DNA from: Novosphingobium barchaimii LL02
Lineage (GTDB): Bacteria; Pseudomonadota; Alphaproteobacteria; Sphingomonadales; Sphingomonadaceae
Length of the DNA: 64,000 nucleotides
NCBI RefSeq assembly: GCF_001046635.1
Contig: NZ_KQ130452.1
Location: 1,104,668 to 1,168,667, forward strand
Direction: 5' to 3'
The first letter of the stretch is position 1. The number at the start of each line of letters is the position of its first letter. Both the position numbers and the translations under genes were made by a program. This document shows, one piece after another, positions 17,440-30,955 of the stretch. The notes beneath the pieces are model-generated. The model was not told where the DNA came from, made no database searches, and worked only from the letters and a program-made list of their open reading frames with translations.

Positions 17440-19296
17440 TTACTTGCGCTTGAGCTGGGTCACGTCGCGAATGGCGCCGCGCGATGCGCTGGTGGTCATC
17501 GCGGCGTAGGCCTGAAGCGCCGCCGAAACCTTGCGCGGGCGCGGGTGGACCGGCGACCAGGCGTCGTCTCCGCGTGCGTCCTGCTGCGAGCGGCGGTGGG
17601 CCAGGATTTCGTCCGAGACCATCAGGTTGATGGTGCGCCCGGGGATGTCGATCTCGATGGTATCGCCGTTCTCGACCAGGCCGATCTCGCCGCCCTCGGC
17701 CGCTTCGGGCGAAGCGTGGCCGATGGAGAGGCCCGAAGTGCCGCCCGAGAAACGCCCGTCGGTCAGCAGCGCGCAGGCCTTTCCGAGGCCCTTCGACTTT
17801 AGGTAGCTGGTCGGGTAAAGCATTTCCTGCATTCCCGGCCCGCCGCGCGGTCCTTCGTAACGGATCACCACCACGTCGCCCGCGCCGACCTGCCCGCCAA
17901 GGATACCGGCAACCGCCGCGTCCTGGCTTTCATAGACCCGCGCGGTGCCGGTGAACTTGAGGATGCTGTCGTCCACGCCCGCCGTCTTCACGATGCAGCC
18001 ATCGCGCGCGATGTTGCCGTAGAGCACGGCAATGCCGCCGTCCTGGCTGAAGGCATGCTCTTTCGAGCGGATGACGCCGTTCTCGCGGTCGAGGTCGAGT
18101 TCCTCCCAGCGGGCCGACTGGCTGAACGCGGTCTGCGTCGGCACGCCGCCCGGCGCCGCCTTGTAGAACTGCTCCACCGAAGGCTCTGTCGTGCGGCTGA
18201 TGTCCCAGCGGTCGATCGCCTCCCCCAGCGTGCGGGTGTGGACGGTCGGCAGGTCGGTGTGCAGCAGGCCCGCACGTTCCAGCTGGCCGAGGATCGCATA
18301 GATGCCGCCGGCGCGGTGGACATCCTCCATGTGGACGTCGCTCTTGGCCGGGGCGACCTTGGACAGGCACGGCACCTTGCGGCTCAGGCGGTCGATGTCG
18401 GCCATGGTGAAGTCTACGCCCGCCTCGGCCGCGGCGGCAAGCAGGTGGAGCACGGTGTTGGTCGATCCGCCCATGGCGATGTCGAGGCTCATGGCGTTTT
18501 CGAACGCCTTGAAGCTGGCGACATTGCGCGGCAGGACGCTGTCGTCCTCCTGCTCGTAATAGCGGTGGCACATGTCCACGGCGACGCGGCCTGCTTCCAG
18601 GAACAGGCGCTCGCGGTCGGAGTGGGTGGCCAGCGTCGAGCCATTGCCCGGCAGCGACAGGCCCAGCGCCTCGGTAAGGCAGTTCATCGAGTTGGCGGTG
18701 AACATGCCCGAGCATGAACCGCAGGTGGGGCAAGCCGAACGCTCGATAGCGGCGACTTCCTCGTCGGTGTAGCTTTCGTCCGCTGCGGCAACCATCGCAT
18801 CGACGAGGTCCAGCGCCTGGACCTTGCCCTTGAGGATGACCTTGCCGGCCTCCATCGGACCGCCCGAGACGAACACGGCAGGAATGTTGAGGCGCATCGC
18901 GGCCATCAACATGCCCGGCGTGATCTTGTCGCAGTTCGAGATGCACACCATCGCGTCGGCGCAGTGCGCGTTGACCATGTATTCTACGCTGTCGGCGATC
19001 AGGTCGCGGCTGGGCAGCGAATAGAGCATGCCGTCGTGGCCCATGGCGATGCCGTCATCGACCGCGATGGTGTTGAATTCCTTGGCGACGCCCCCCGAAG
19101 CCTCGATCTCGCGCGCGACGAGCTGGCCGAGATCCTTGAGGTGGACGTGGCCGGGCACGAACTGGGTGAACGAATTGACCACGGCGATGATCGGCTTGCC
19201 GAAGTCACCATCCTTCATGCCCGTCGCCCGCCACAGGCCACGCGCGCCCGCCATGTTGCGGCCGTGGGTCGAAGTGCGTGAGCGATAGGCGGGCAT
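17440..19296 (-). CDS. ilvD: Dihydroxy-acid dehydratase
   Basis: It dehydrates 2,3-dihydroxy acids to 2-oxo acids in valine, leucine and isoleucine synthesis. The 618-residue length matches the family. Cluster cysteines lie in [10 protein letters not shown] (C122) and [11 protein letters not shown] (C195), with the conserved [20 protein letters not shown] near the C-terminus. The Cys pattern and length are those of the long, E. coli-like form. A TATAAT on the minus strand near 19391-19386, in the leader, is a candidate -10 element. Confidence 0.96.
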   Translation of the reverse strand: MPAYRSRTSTHGRNMAGARGLWRATGMKDGDFGKPIIAVVNSFTQFVPGHVHLKDLGQLVAREIEASGGVAKEFNTIAVDDGIAMGHDGMLYSLPSRDLIADSVEYMVNAHCADAMVCISNCDKITPGMLMAAMRLNIPAVFVSGGPMEAGKVILKGKVQALDLVDAMVAAADESYTDEEVAAIERSACPTCGSCSGMFTANSMNCLTEALGLSLPGNGSTLATHSDRERLFLEAGRVAVDMCHRYYEQEDDSVLPRNVASFKAFENAMSLDIAMGGSTNTVLHLLAAAAEAGVDFTMADIDRLSRKVPCLSKVAPAKSDVHMEDVHRAGGIYAILGQLERAGLLHTDLPTVHTRTLGEAIDRWDISRTTEPSVEQFYKAAPGGVPTQTAFSQSARWEELDLDRENGVIRSKEHAFSQDGGIAVLYGNIARDGCIVKTAGVDDSILKFTGTARVYESQDAAVAGILGGQVGAGDVVVIRYEGPRGGPGMQEMLYPTSYLKSKGLGKACALLTDGRFSGGTSGLSIGHASPEAAEGGEIGLVENGDTIEIDIPGRTINLMVSDEILAHRRSQQDARGDDAWSPVHPRPRKVSAALQAYAAMTTSASRGAIRDVTQLKRK

Positions 19297-19476
19297 TGTT
19301 GGAACTCCGGGTCATGGTCGCATGGATGCGCGAGTTGAACGGCCCCTACACGTCAATAGGTTTCAATTCAACGGCAGTTTTCGACATTATATTTCGCGAC
19401 GCAACACGATGGTTTCGGCTGCGGGGGGATGGTAGCACATCGCCGTCATCATTGCCCCTATCGAGAACTGCTCGGG

Positions 19477-20196
19477 CTAAAGTCGGTTGACGACCTCTGC
19501 GCTCAGCGCGCTCATGACCCTGGCCCACTCGGCCTGCCCTGCGGCATCGGCGATCAGGTCCTGACGGATTTCGATGCTGAGATACGGCAACCCATTCGGC
19601 TCGGCATGGCGGTTCATCGAAGCGTTGAGCAGCTTCCCCGAGTACGGTTCCTGATCGCCGACGACGAAGCCCTGCGCCTCCAGCCAGGGAATGGCGATGC
19701 GGGCGGCGCGCTCGTCCTCATTGTAGAGAATGCCGATCTGCCAGGGACGCGGCTTGTCGCAAGTGGCGAGGCCGGGGGTGAAGCTGTGCAGCGACAGGAT
19801 CAGCGCCGGGGGGGTTTCGTGCAGCAATGTCGCCAGCCCCGAGTGATAGGGCTCGAAGAAGCGTGTCACGCGGGCATGCCGCTGATGCGGCGTCAGGACG
19901 TTGCCGGGGATGACGTGGCCATCGCTGATCTCGGGCATCATGCCGGGAACGTCGTGCTTGCGGTTGTAATCGCACACAAGGCGGCTGACATTACCCAGCC
20001 ATGCCGCCGTACCGGGGCTGACCATCTGCTCGGCAATGGCGCCGACGCCGATGTCGATGGCAATGTGAAGCTGGAGGAGCGCCGGGTCGATGCCCAGGTC
20101 GATATCCTCCGGCACGCGGTTCGAAGCATGGTCGGAGACGATCAGTATGCCGCCAGCTTGCGGCGTGCCGAGCAGTCGGTGAAAATCGGATTCCAA
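19477..20196 (-). CDS. N-formylglutamate amidohydrolase family protein
   Basis: The predicted zinc hydrolase cleaves N-formylglutamate or a related N-acyl amino acid. Family marks are SDHASNRVP near residues 21-29, DIGVGA at about 48-53, VCDYNR, SLHSFTP and a C-terminal EIRQDLI. It is 239 residues long. Translation starts at TTG (20196), supported by a perfect AGGAGGT ribosome-binding site. There are no other histidine-degradation genes beside it, so a role in the hut pathway is not shown. The next gene upstream, ispE, is on the same strand 28 bases away. Confidence 0.87.
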   Translation of the reverse strand: MESDFHRLLGTPQAGGILIVSDHASNRVPEDIDLGIDPALLQLHIAIDIGVGAIAEQMVSPGTAAWLGNVSRLVCDYNRKHDVPGMMPEISDGHVIPGNVLTPHQRHARVTRFFEPYHSGLATLLHETPPALILSLHSFTPGLATCDKPRPWQIGILYNEDERAARIAIPWLEAQGFVVGDQEPYSGKLLNASMNRHAEPNGLPYLSIEIRQDLIADAAGQAEWARVMSALSAEVVNRL

Positions 20197-20224
20197 ACTG
20201 ACCTCCTGAGCCGGGGCGTGAACC

Positions 20225-21034
20225 CTACCTCAATTTCCCCGCCATTTGCCACCAGCCGGGATGCGATTTCGCAAGCTTTTCCGCTGCCGCCTGCAATTGC
20301 GCCTCGTTGTCGTAGAGCGCGAAGCACGTCGCGCCCGAACCGGACATACGCGCGAGAAACGAATCGGTGCCGCGCAAGGCCGCCAGCACGTCGGCGATGA
20401 CGGGACAGATTGCGATGGCAGGCGCTTCGAGATCGTTGCGGCCCTCCAGCGCGATCGTGCGGACGAAGCCGCCCGGCATGGCGCCGCGGTCCAGGCCGTC
20501 CCAGGCCTTGAAAACCGGCCCGGTGGTCAAGGCCACGCGCGGGTTCACCAGCAGTACCGGGGCGCCGGCAAGATCGTTGTCGACGGGTATGAGTTCCGTG
20601 CCGGTGCCGGTGCCGATGCAGGTGGTCGATAGCACGCAGGCCGGCACATCGGCGCCGAGCCTGGCAGCGCGCGCCTGCCAGTCGTCGGGGAGGCCGTGGG
20701 TGCGTTCCACCATGCGGAACACCGCACCTGCATCCGCCGACCCTCCGCCAAGACCTGCCGCCACGGGAAGGCGCTTTTCGAGTTCGACCACCCAGCCCTT
20801 TCCACGCGGGAGCGCCGAGAGCGCCTTGGCGACGATGTTGCCGAATGGGTCTTCGATACCGCCCGCGAATTCGCCGTGGGTAGTGAGGGTGTCGGCTGGG
20901 GCTGGAGAGGCGGAAAGGCGGTCGCCGTCGTCAACGAAGGCGAACAGGGTTTCCAGCTCATGATAGCCGTCTTCGCGCCGGCCGCGAACATGCAGCGCGA
21001 GGTTGATCTTTGCGTAGGCGGTTTCGGTCAGCAT
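20225..21034 (-). CDS. ispE: 4-diphosphocytidyl-2-C-methyl-D-erythritol kinase
   Basis: It phosphorylates CDP-methylerythritol in the MEP isoprenoid pathway. GHMP-kinase marks are AYAKINLAL at 6-14, the ATP loop PVAAGLGGGSADAG at 90-103 and the C-terminal MSGSGATCFAL. I place the start at ATG 21034 (MLTETAYAK), because the two upstream ATGs add residues outside the family. The ribosome-binding site is weak for all of them. Length from this start is 269 residues. Confidence 0.93.
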   Translation of the reverse strand: MLTETAYAKINLALHVRGRREDGYHELETLFAFVDDGDRLSASPAPADTLTTHGEFAGGIEDPFGNIVAKALSALPRGKGWVVELEKRLPVAAGLGGGSADAGAVFRMVERTHGLPDDWQARAARLGADVPACVLSTTCIGTGTGTELIPVDNDLAGAPVLLVNPRVALTTGPVFKAWDGLDRGAMPGGFVRTIALEGRNDLEAPAIAICPVIADVLAALRGTDSFLARMSGSGATCFALYDNEAQLQAAAEKLAKSHPGWWQMAGKLR

Positions 21035-21130
21035 GCCCGCACCCATGGCGCGGCGGGGCGGGTGAGGCAAGGCAGGCCTTGGCCGCCTACCCAGACAACA
21101 AAGGGGAGGCCAGGCCTCCCCTTTGACGGA

Positions 21131-22777
21131 TCACATATTCGGGTAATTGGGGCCGCCGCCGCCTTCCGGCGTCACCCATTCAATGTTCTGAGTGGGGTCC
21201 TTGATGTCGCAGGTTTTGCAATGGACGCAGTTCTGCGCGTTGATCTGCAGCTTCGGCCCTGCCCCGGCGTCGACGAATTCATAGACCCCCGCCGGGCAAT
21301 AGCGCGCCTCAGGCCCCGCGTAGACCGGCAAGTTGATCTCGGTCGGGACGGAGGGGTCCTTGAGTTTGAGGTGTACCGGCTGGTCCTCCTCGTGATTCGT
21401 GAACGAGTAGGACACGCTGGTAAGCCGGTCGAAGCTGATGACACCGTCCGGCTTGGGATAGGCAATCGGCTTGTAGAGGTCCGCGCGCTGCGTTTCGCTG
21501 GCGTCGGTGTGGTGCTTCATCGGCTTGGCGACGCCGAAGCCGAACAATGTGCGCAGCCACATGTCGGCGCCGGCCAGGACCGTGCCCAGTTCGGTGCCCC
21601 ACTTGGCGACCATCGGCTCGGCGTTCTGCACGAGCTTGAGTTCCTTGGCGATCCAGCTGGAGCGCACCGCGTCGTCGTAATCCTGAAGCGTGTCGGCCTC
21701 GCGCCCGGCCTTGATGGCCGCCGCGATCGATTCCGCTGCCAGCATACCGCTCTTCATCGCGGTGTGGGTGCCCTTGATGCGCGGCACGTTGACGAAGCCT
21801 GCCGAGCAGCCCGCCAGTACACCGCCGGGAAACGCCAGTTGCGGGACCGACTGCCAGCCGCCCTCGTTGATGACGCGCGCGCCGTAAGCAACGCGCTTGC
21901 CCCCTTCGAGGATCGCGCGGATTTCCGGGTGCTGCTTCCAGCGCTGGAACTCCTCGAATGGATAGACGTAGGGATTCTTGTAATCGAGCGCCGTCACGAA
22001 ACCCAGGGCCACCTGGTTGTTGGCCTGATGGTAGAGGAAACCGCCGCCCCAGCTGTCGCTCTCGCTCATCGGCCAGCCTTGCGTGTGGATCACGCGGCCG
22101 GGGACGTGCTTGTCCGCCGGGATATCCCAGAGTTCCTTGATGCCGAGGCCATAGATCTGCGGCTCGCAGTTCGCTTCGAGGTCGAACTTGGCCTTGAGGC
22201 GCTTGGTCAGGTGGCCGCGCGCGCCTTCGCAAAAGACGGTGTACTTGCCGAGCAGGTTCATGCCCGCCTGAAAATCGCCCTTCTGGTTGCCTTCGCGGTC
22301 GACGCCCATGTCGCCAGTCTGCACGCCAAGCACGGCACCCTTATCGTCATAAAGGATCTCGGCGGCCGGGAAGCCGGGGAAAATCTCGATCTCCAGCGCT
22401 TCGGCCTGCTCCGCCAGCCAGCGGCACAGATTGCCCAGCGAGCCGGTGTAGTTGCCCTTATTCGACATGAAAGGCGGCTGGATCGCATGCGGAAGGGAGA
22501 ACTTGCCCTTCTTCGTCATGTGCCAGTGCCAGTTATCGGTCACGGGAGTTTCGGCGAGCGGGCAGCCATCCTCGCGCCAGGTGGGCAGAAGTTCGTCGAG
22601 CGCCTTTGGGTCGATGGTGGCGCCGGACAGGATGTGGGCGCCGATTTCGGAGCCTTTTTCCAGCACGCAGACCTGCAGTTCGGGGTCGACCTGCTTGAGC
22701 CGGATCGCCGTCGCCAGACCGGCAGGTCCACCGCCAACGACGACGACGTCATAAGGCATCTCTTCGCGTTCAATCAT
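21131..22777 (-). CDS. Electron-transfer flavoprotein:ubiquinone oxidoreductase
   Basis: This inner-membrane flavoprotein passes electrons from ETF (fatty-acid and amino-acid oxidation) to ubiquinone. The FAD site is VVVVGGGPAGLATA at about 11-24. The C-terminal [4Fe-4S] ligands are in YCPAGVYEF and CVHCKTCDIKDP. The roughly 548-residue length is typical. I chose the ATG at 22777. A TTG five codons upstream is less likely. The 5' region is AT-rich and probably holds the promoter shared with the divergent glycosylase-like gene. Confidence 0.95.
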   Translation of the reverse strand: MIEREEMPYDVVVVGGGPAGLATAIRLKQVDPELQVCVLEKGSEIGAHILSGATIDPKALDELLPTWREDGCPLAETPVTDNWHWHMTKKGKFSLPHAIQPPFMSNKGNYTGSLGNLCRWLAEQAEALEIEIFPGFPAAEILYDDKGAVLGVQTGDMGVDREGNQKGDFQAGMNLLGKYTVFCEGARGHLTKRLKAKFDLEANCEPQIYGLGIKELWDIPADKHVPGRVIHTQGWPMSESDSWGGGFLYHQANNQVALGFVTALDYKNPYVYPFEEFQRWKQHPEIRAILEGGKRVAYGARVINEGGWQSVPQLAFPGGVLAGCSAGFVNVPRIKGTHTAMKSGMLAAESIAAAIKAGREADTLQDYDDAVRSSWIAKELKLVQNAEPMVAKWGTELGTVLAGADMWLRTLFGFGVAKPMKHHTDASETQRADLYKPIAYPKPDGVISFDRLTSVSYSFTNHEEDQPVHLKLKDPSVPTEINLPVYAGPEARYCPAGVYEFVDAGAGPKLQINAQNCVHCKTCDIKDPTQNIEWVTPEGGGGPNYPNM

Positions 22778-22906
22778 GGAAGCCCCGTCCAAATTCGTTT
22801 TTTGCTCATCGCTTTTTGGCCCGATCGCCTTTTTTGCGACTTAGTTGAGCGATTAAATCATCTTGAGCCTTGATTGCTCCCGCGCGGCAGGTCAAGACCC
22901 TGTGCG

Positions 22907-23665
22907 ATGGATCAACCCTCAAATCCTGCATTTCTAGACGATATCACAGGCGCGCTCGACTGGTGGCGCGATGCCGGCGTCGACCTGGACTTCGTTGACG
23001 AGCCTACCGCGTGGCTCGCTCCGCCCGAACCGGATGACCGCGCGAATCCGATTGCGGAGCGCCGCCCGGTGCGCGCGCCGGCCGCCGACGTAGAGGCAGC
23101 CCCGCCCCCTGCCCGCCTCGATCCGGCCAGCCTTCCCGCTCAACTTGCCGCGTTCGCTCCGTGGTGGCTAAGCGAGCCGCTGCTGTGCGGCGGCGAGCTT
23201 TCCACCCGCATCGCGCCGCAGGGGCCGGCAGGCCCCGATCTCATGATCGTGGTCGAGGAACCCGAAGCGCAGGACCGCGAGGCTCTGCTTTCCGGTCCTC
23301 AAGGAAAGCTGCTGGACGCTATGCTGTCCGCCTTCGGCACGCGGCGCGAAGACATCTATCTGGCCAGCGCCCTGCCCCGCCATACGCCGGGCCCGGATTG
23401 GCCCGCTTTGCAGGAACGCGGCCTGGGTCAGGTACTTGCGCATCATGTGAGCCTGGTGGCGCCGAAACGCCTTATCGTGCTGGGCGGCAACGCCCTGTCG
23501 CTAATCGGCCACGAATCGCCGCAAGGTCCTGCCGTTTTACGAAGTTTCAACCATGAAGGGGCATCGATACCCCTGCTTGCCTCATGGGCACTGACTGCGC
23601 TGCTCGGGCAACCGCGCGCGAAGCCGGTTCTGTGGAAGGCCTGGCTGGAGTGGACCGCCGCCTGA
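22907..23665 (+). CDS. Degenerate family-4-like uracil-DNA glycosylase
   Basis: The 252-residue protein has the alpha/beta pattern of family 4 uracil-DNA glycosylases from about residue 110 (DLMIVVEEPEAQD, DIYLASALPRHTPG, PKRLIVLGGNAL). The key sites are altered, though: the usual GEAPG loop reads VEEPE, no HPS-x-LLR motif is visible at the C-terminus and no iron-sulfur cysteines are seen. It is probably not an active glycosylase. The first 90 residues are proline- and alanine-rich. The ATG at 22907 was chosen over an upstream in-frame start. The transglycosylase gene follows with overlapping frames only in non-coding leader. Confidence 0.75.
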   Translation: MDQPSNPAFLDDITGALDWWRDAGVDLDFVDEPTAWLAPPEPDDRANPIAERRPVRAPAADVEAAPPPARLDPASLPAQLAAFAPWWLSEPLLCGGELSTRIAPQGPAGPDLMIVVEEPEAQDREALLSGPQGKLLDAMLSAFGTRREDIYLASALPRHTPGPDWPALQERGLGQVLAHHVSLVAPKRLIVLGGNALSLIGHESPQGPAVLRSFNHEGASIPLLASWALTALLGQPRAKPVLWKAWLEWTAA

Positions 23666-23733
23666 TCGCGGTCCCCGAAAGGCTGACAGGCCAGGCAAAC
23701 GGGACGTCGTACAGGATCGCGGGGAATAAAGAC

Positions 23734-25515
23734 TTGAAACGAATTACCAGGGTCGGATTGTTGGCGGGATTCACCCTCGCCGCATGCATTTCGGCCGTTC
23801 CGGCCTTCGCGAACAGCGCTGCGGTTGATTATTTCCGCACCCGTGCAGACCGTACCGCCGTCCCTTCGCTGCTCAGCCAGGACGACCGCACGTACTACAA
23901 GCTGGTCTTCGACGCGATCGACGCCAAGGACTGGCAGGCGGTCCAGCGCATGCTTGCCGAACGGCCGGACGGCCCGCTGCACCAGCAGGCCCGCGCTGAA
24001 TACTATCTGGCCGCCGGTTCGCCCAAGATTGAACTGGCCGAACTCGAGGGCTGGCTTTCGCAAGGCGCGCAGCTGCCCGGCGCCGACCAGATCAGCCGCC
24101 TTGCGCTGAAGCGCGGCGCCGCAACCGTCCCCAGCCTACCCAGCGAACAGACCTTTGCGCGTCTGCCCTCGATGTCCAAGCGCGTTCGTCCCGCCTCGAT
24201 CGAGGACGGCACGATGCCCGGCTCGATCTCGAACGGCATTCTCGACCGCATCAAGAACGACGATCCGATGGGCGCGCGTCTGCTGCTAGACGGCATCGAT
24301 GCGAACCTCAGCCCCTCGACGCAGGCCGAATGGCGCCAGAAGGTGGCCTGGAGCTTCTACATCGAGAACCAGGATGCCAACGCATACCAGATGGCCCAAC
24401 TTGCCGCGCTCGGCACCGGGCCGTGGGTTGGCGAAGCCTGGTGGACTGCCGGGCTCGCTGCCTGGCGTCTGGGCGACTGCGACGGTGCCGCCGATGCCTT
24501 CGGCAAGGCCGCCCAATCCTCCGAGAACGCCGAGCTGACCAGCGCCTCGCATTACTGGAAAAGCCGCTCGCTGGTGCGCTGCCGCAAGCCCGAGCAGGCC
24601 GCGGCCGCTCTGCGCCTTGCCGCCGCCCGCGACGAAACGCTTTACGGAATGCTCGCGTCCGAGCAGCTTGGACTTAAGCTGTCGGAACAGCATTCCGCCG
24701 CCGACTTCACCCAGGCCGACTGGCAGCAGCTACGCGCCAACCCCAATGTGCGCGCTGCCGTGGAACTGGCCGAAATCGGCAAGGACGGACTTGCCGATGA
24801 AGTGCTGCGCCATCAGGCGCGTATCGGCGATGCCTCGCAATATGCGCCGCTGACCCGCCTTGCCCGCGATCTCGGCCTGCCCGGCACCCAGTTGTGGATG
24901 GCCTATAACGCCCCGTACGGCGGCAAGCCGGAACCGGCAACGCGCTTCCCCACGCCGAAGTGGACCCCGGTGGGCGGCTGGAAAGTCGACCCCGCACTGG
25001 TCTTTGCCCATACGCTGCAGGAATCGGTGTTCCGTGCCGGTGTCGTCAGCCCCGCCGGGGCGCGCGGACTGATGCAGATCATGCCCGCCGCCGCCCAGGA
25101 CCATGCCTCGTCGCTGGGCGTGGCGGGCAATGCCTCCGATCTCAACAAGCCCGAGGTCAACCTCGCCTTCGGTCAGCGCCACCTGCAGATGCTGCAGAAC
25201 AATTCCGCCACGCAGGGCCTGCTGCCCAAGGTCATGGCCGCCTATAACGCCGGCCTGCTGCCGGTGGGCCGCTGGAACACCGACGTGAACTGCCAGGGCG
25301 ACCCGCTGCTGTGGATCGAATCGCTGCCCTATTGGGAAACGCGCGGCTACGTGAACATCGTCATGCGCAACTACTGGATGTACGAACGCCAGGCTGGCGG
25401 TGCATCGGAAAGCCGCATGGAACTGGCGCAGGGCGAATGGCCCACCTTCCCGGGGCTATCGGGGTCGCAAGGCGTGCGTATGGCCGCGAATGGAGCGATC
25501 CTGCGTGGCCGTTGA
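23734..25515 (+). CDS. Soluble lytic murein transglycosylase (Slt type)
   Basis: This predicted periplasmic enzyme cleaves the MurNAc-GlcNAc bond of peptidoglycan to 1,6-anhydro products. A signal peptide (about 1-27, ending VPAFA) is followed by a long alpha-helical superhelix and the C-terminal SLT domain. The catalytic Glu is in TLQESVFRAG, followed by SPAGARGLMQIMP and AAYNAG. No ATG fits the signal peptide, so the start is taken as TTG 23734 after GGGGA. The protein would be 593 residues. It overlaps moaB by 11 bases. Together with ldcA and mpl elsewhere in the window it belongs to wall turnover. Confidence 0.9.
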   Translation: MKRITRVGLLAGFTLAACISAVPAFANSAAVDYFRTRADRTAVPSLLSQDDRTYYKLVFDAIDAKDWQAVQRMLAERPDGPLHQQARAEYYLAAGSPKIELAELEGWLSQGAQLPGADQISRLALKRGAATVPSLPSEQTFARLPSMSKRVRPASIEDGTMPGSISNGILDRIKNDDPMGARLLLDGIDANLSPSTQAEWRQKVAWSFYIENQDANAYQMAQLAALGTGPWVGEAWWTAGLAAWRLGDCDGAADAFGKAAQSSENAELTSASHYWKSRSLVRCRKPEQAAAALRLAAARDETLYGMLASEQLGLKLSEQHSAADFTQADWQQLRANPNVRAAVELAEIGKDGLADEVLRHQARIGDASQYAPLTRLARDLGLPGTQLWMAYNAPYGGKPEPATRFPTPKWTPVGGWKVDPALVFAHTLQESVFRAGVVSPAGARGLMQIMPAAAQDHASSLGVAGNASDLNKPEVNLAFGQRHLQMLQNNSATQGLLPKVMAAYNAGLLPVGRWNTDVNCQGDPLLWIESLPYWETRGYVNIVMRNYWMYERQAGGASESRMELAQGEWPTFPGLSGSQGVRMAANGAILRGR

Positions 25516-26035
25516 CCCGAGCCGTACCTTCAAGCCCATCAACATCGCCCTGCTGACCGTCTCAGACACCCGCACTGCGCAAAACGATACCTCGGGCGAT
25601 ATCCTCGCCCAGCGCATCGCGGACGCTGGACATACGCTTGCACGCCGCACGATCGAGCGCGATGACGCAGCCGCGATCGCGGCGCTGCTCGAAAGCTGGA
25701 TCGACGATCCCGAGGTGGATGCGGTGGTCTCCACCGGCGGCACCGGCCTGACCGGGCGCGACGTCACCCCTGAAGCATTGGGCCGGGTAACGGGCGCACG
25801 GGAAATCCCCGGCTTCGGAGAACTGTTCCGCTGGCTGTCCTACCAGACCATCGGCACTTCCACGGTGCAGAGCCGCGCCATGGCGGTGGTCGCGCGCGGG
25901 ACGTACATCTTCGCATTGCCCGGCTCGAACGGCGCGGTGAAGGATGGCTGGGACGGCATCCTGGCCGAGCAGCTCGACAGCCGAAACCGCCCCTGCAACT
26001 TCGTCGAACTGATGCCCCGCCTGCTGGAAGTTTAG
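25505..26035 (+). CDS. moaB: Molybdopterin adenylyltransferase-type protein MoaB
   Basis: It is predicted to adenylylate molybdopterin before metal insertion. The 176-residue protein has the MoCF fold with TVSDTR near 18-23, STGGTGLTGRDVTPEA at 76-91 and ALPGSNGAVKDGWD near the C-terminus. The start is a GTG at 25505 inside the end of the transglycosylase gene, with GGAGCG upstream, so the two genes are coupled. No other cofactor genes are nearby. Confidence 0.9.
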   Translation: MAVDPSRTFKPINIALLTVSDTRTAQNDTSGDILAQRIADAGHTLARRTIERDDAAAIAALLESWIDDPEVDAVVSTGGTGLTGRDVTPEALGRVTGAREIPGFGELFRWLSYQTIGTSTVQSRAMAVVARGTYIFALPGSNGAVKDGWDGILAEQLDSRNRPCNFVELMPRLLEV

Positions 26036-26052
26036 GGTAGCACCCGCAAACC

Positions 26053-26895
26053 TCAGCGCAGCAACGGCAACAGCGCGGCGTCCTGTTCGGTCATCGCGAT
26101 CCTGAATACTTCGCACAAGGTGCGGGCATAGTCCGCCGCATCGGCCATCACGCGCCGCTCGGTCCCGTTGGGGCCATGCACCGTCAGATCGCGGTCCACC
26201 ATCGAGGCGAAGCCCCCGATCAGTGGAATGCTTGCGACATGCAGGCTGGTAAAGCGCGTATCGGGCCGGGTCGAGGTCCAGTGATTGGCCTGCTCCAGAT
26301 CACCCGGCACGACCTGCGCCAGATCGAAGGTGTATTGCGCCTGCCAGTCGCCATGCGCGGCGGCGCGGCCGTCGGTCGCACAAACCGGCCCGGCACGCTC
26401 CAGGAGCCACTCGCCCTCAAGGCTGCCCCGCGCCCCGGTGCGGCGCAGACGATGGCGGGCACCATCCACGGTATGCGCCTCGGCCCCGTCCTCCAGCGGC
26501 AGGGGCGCAAGGTCGCTGCCGCCGAAGCCTGCGTCGACCAGCCACTCGCCGCCCGCAATCGCGGCGAGCAGGCAGACATGCGTGCGCGGTGGAATGACGT
26601 CATGCGCAAGTCCCAGCCTGACGCGCGCAAGCAGCGGCCGATTGGCTACGCCGAGCGCCGACAGCACATCGCCGAACAGGCGGTTCTGCTCGAAACAATA
26701 GCCTCCGCGTCCATTCACCACGATCTTGTCGAACACACTTCGCGCGTCGATACGGATTGGCCGGCCGAGCATGACGTCAAGGTTCTCGAAGCCGATTGCC
26801 AGCCGGTGCGCCGATTGCAGCGCCGCAATGGCCTCGGGTCCGGCAGAGGGGCGAGCGACGAGGCCGATGCGGCCTAGATAACGGTCAAGGTCCAT
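26053..26895 (-). CDS. nat: Arylamine N-acetyltransferase
   Basis: It transfers acetyl from acetyl-CoA to arylamines or hydrazines. The cysteine-protease-like triad is complete: C67 in RGGYCFEQN, H106 in RTHVCLL and D121 in VDAGFGG. GFENLDV near 35-41 is also typical. The 280-residue length fits the family. It converges on moaB and is divergent from malQ. Natural substrate is unknown. Confidence 0.92.
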   Translation of the reverse strand: MDLDRYLGRIGLVARPSAGPEAIAALQSAHRLAIGFENLDVMLGRPIRIDARSVFDKIVVNGRGGYCFEQNRLFGDVLSALGVANRPLLARVRLGLAHDVIPPRTHVCLLAAIAGGEWLVDAGFGGSDLAPLPLEDGAEAHTVDGARHRLRRTGARGSLEGEWLLERAGPVCATDGRAAAHGDWQAQYTFDLAQVVPGDLEQANHWTSTRPDTRFTSLHVASIPLIGGFASMVDRDLTVHGPNGTERRVMADAADYARTLCEVFRIAMTEQDAALLPLLR

Positions 26896-27118
26896 GCGGC
26901 CCTACTAAGCGCCCCTTCGCACGGTGGGCAAGCCTGTGGACAGATCGGGTATTGCAAGTGGAAAAACGGTGGACGGCCCGGGAAAACTTCAACCGGGAAC
27001 GCGAGCCGGCGCGGTCCAAGGCGAGCAAGTCCGATTGCTCCCGCGATGCAGGCACGCTAGCCTCCCGCCACAGCGCGCGGGGCGGCGCTCCTGACGGCCC
27101 CAAGGAGCAATCCCACCG

Positions 27119-30924
<3,806 letters not shown>

Positions 30925-30955
30925 ACACCGCCGGGCGGCGATATGCCTGTGAACT

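Noticed and set aside
20696-22873. A 725-codon open frame on the plus strand
   Set aside because: It lies opposite ispE and ETF-QO, has no recognisable domain and shows the His/Arg-rich composition of a shadow frame.
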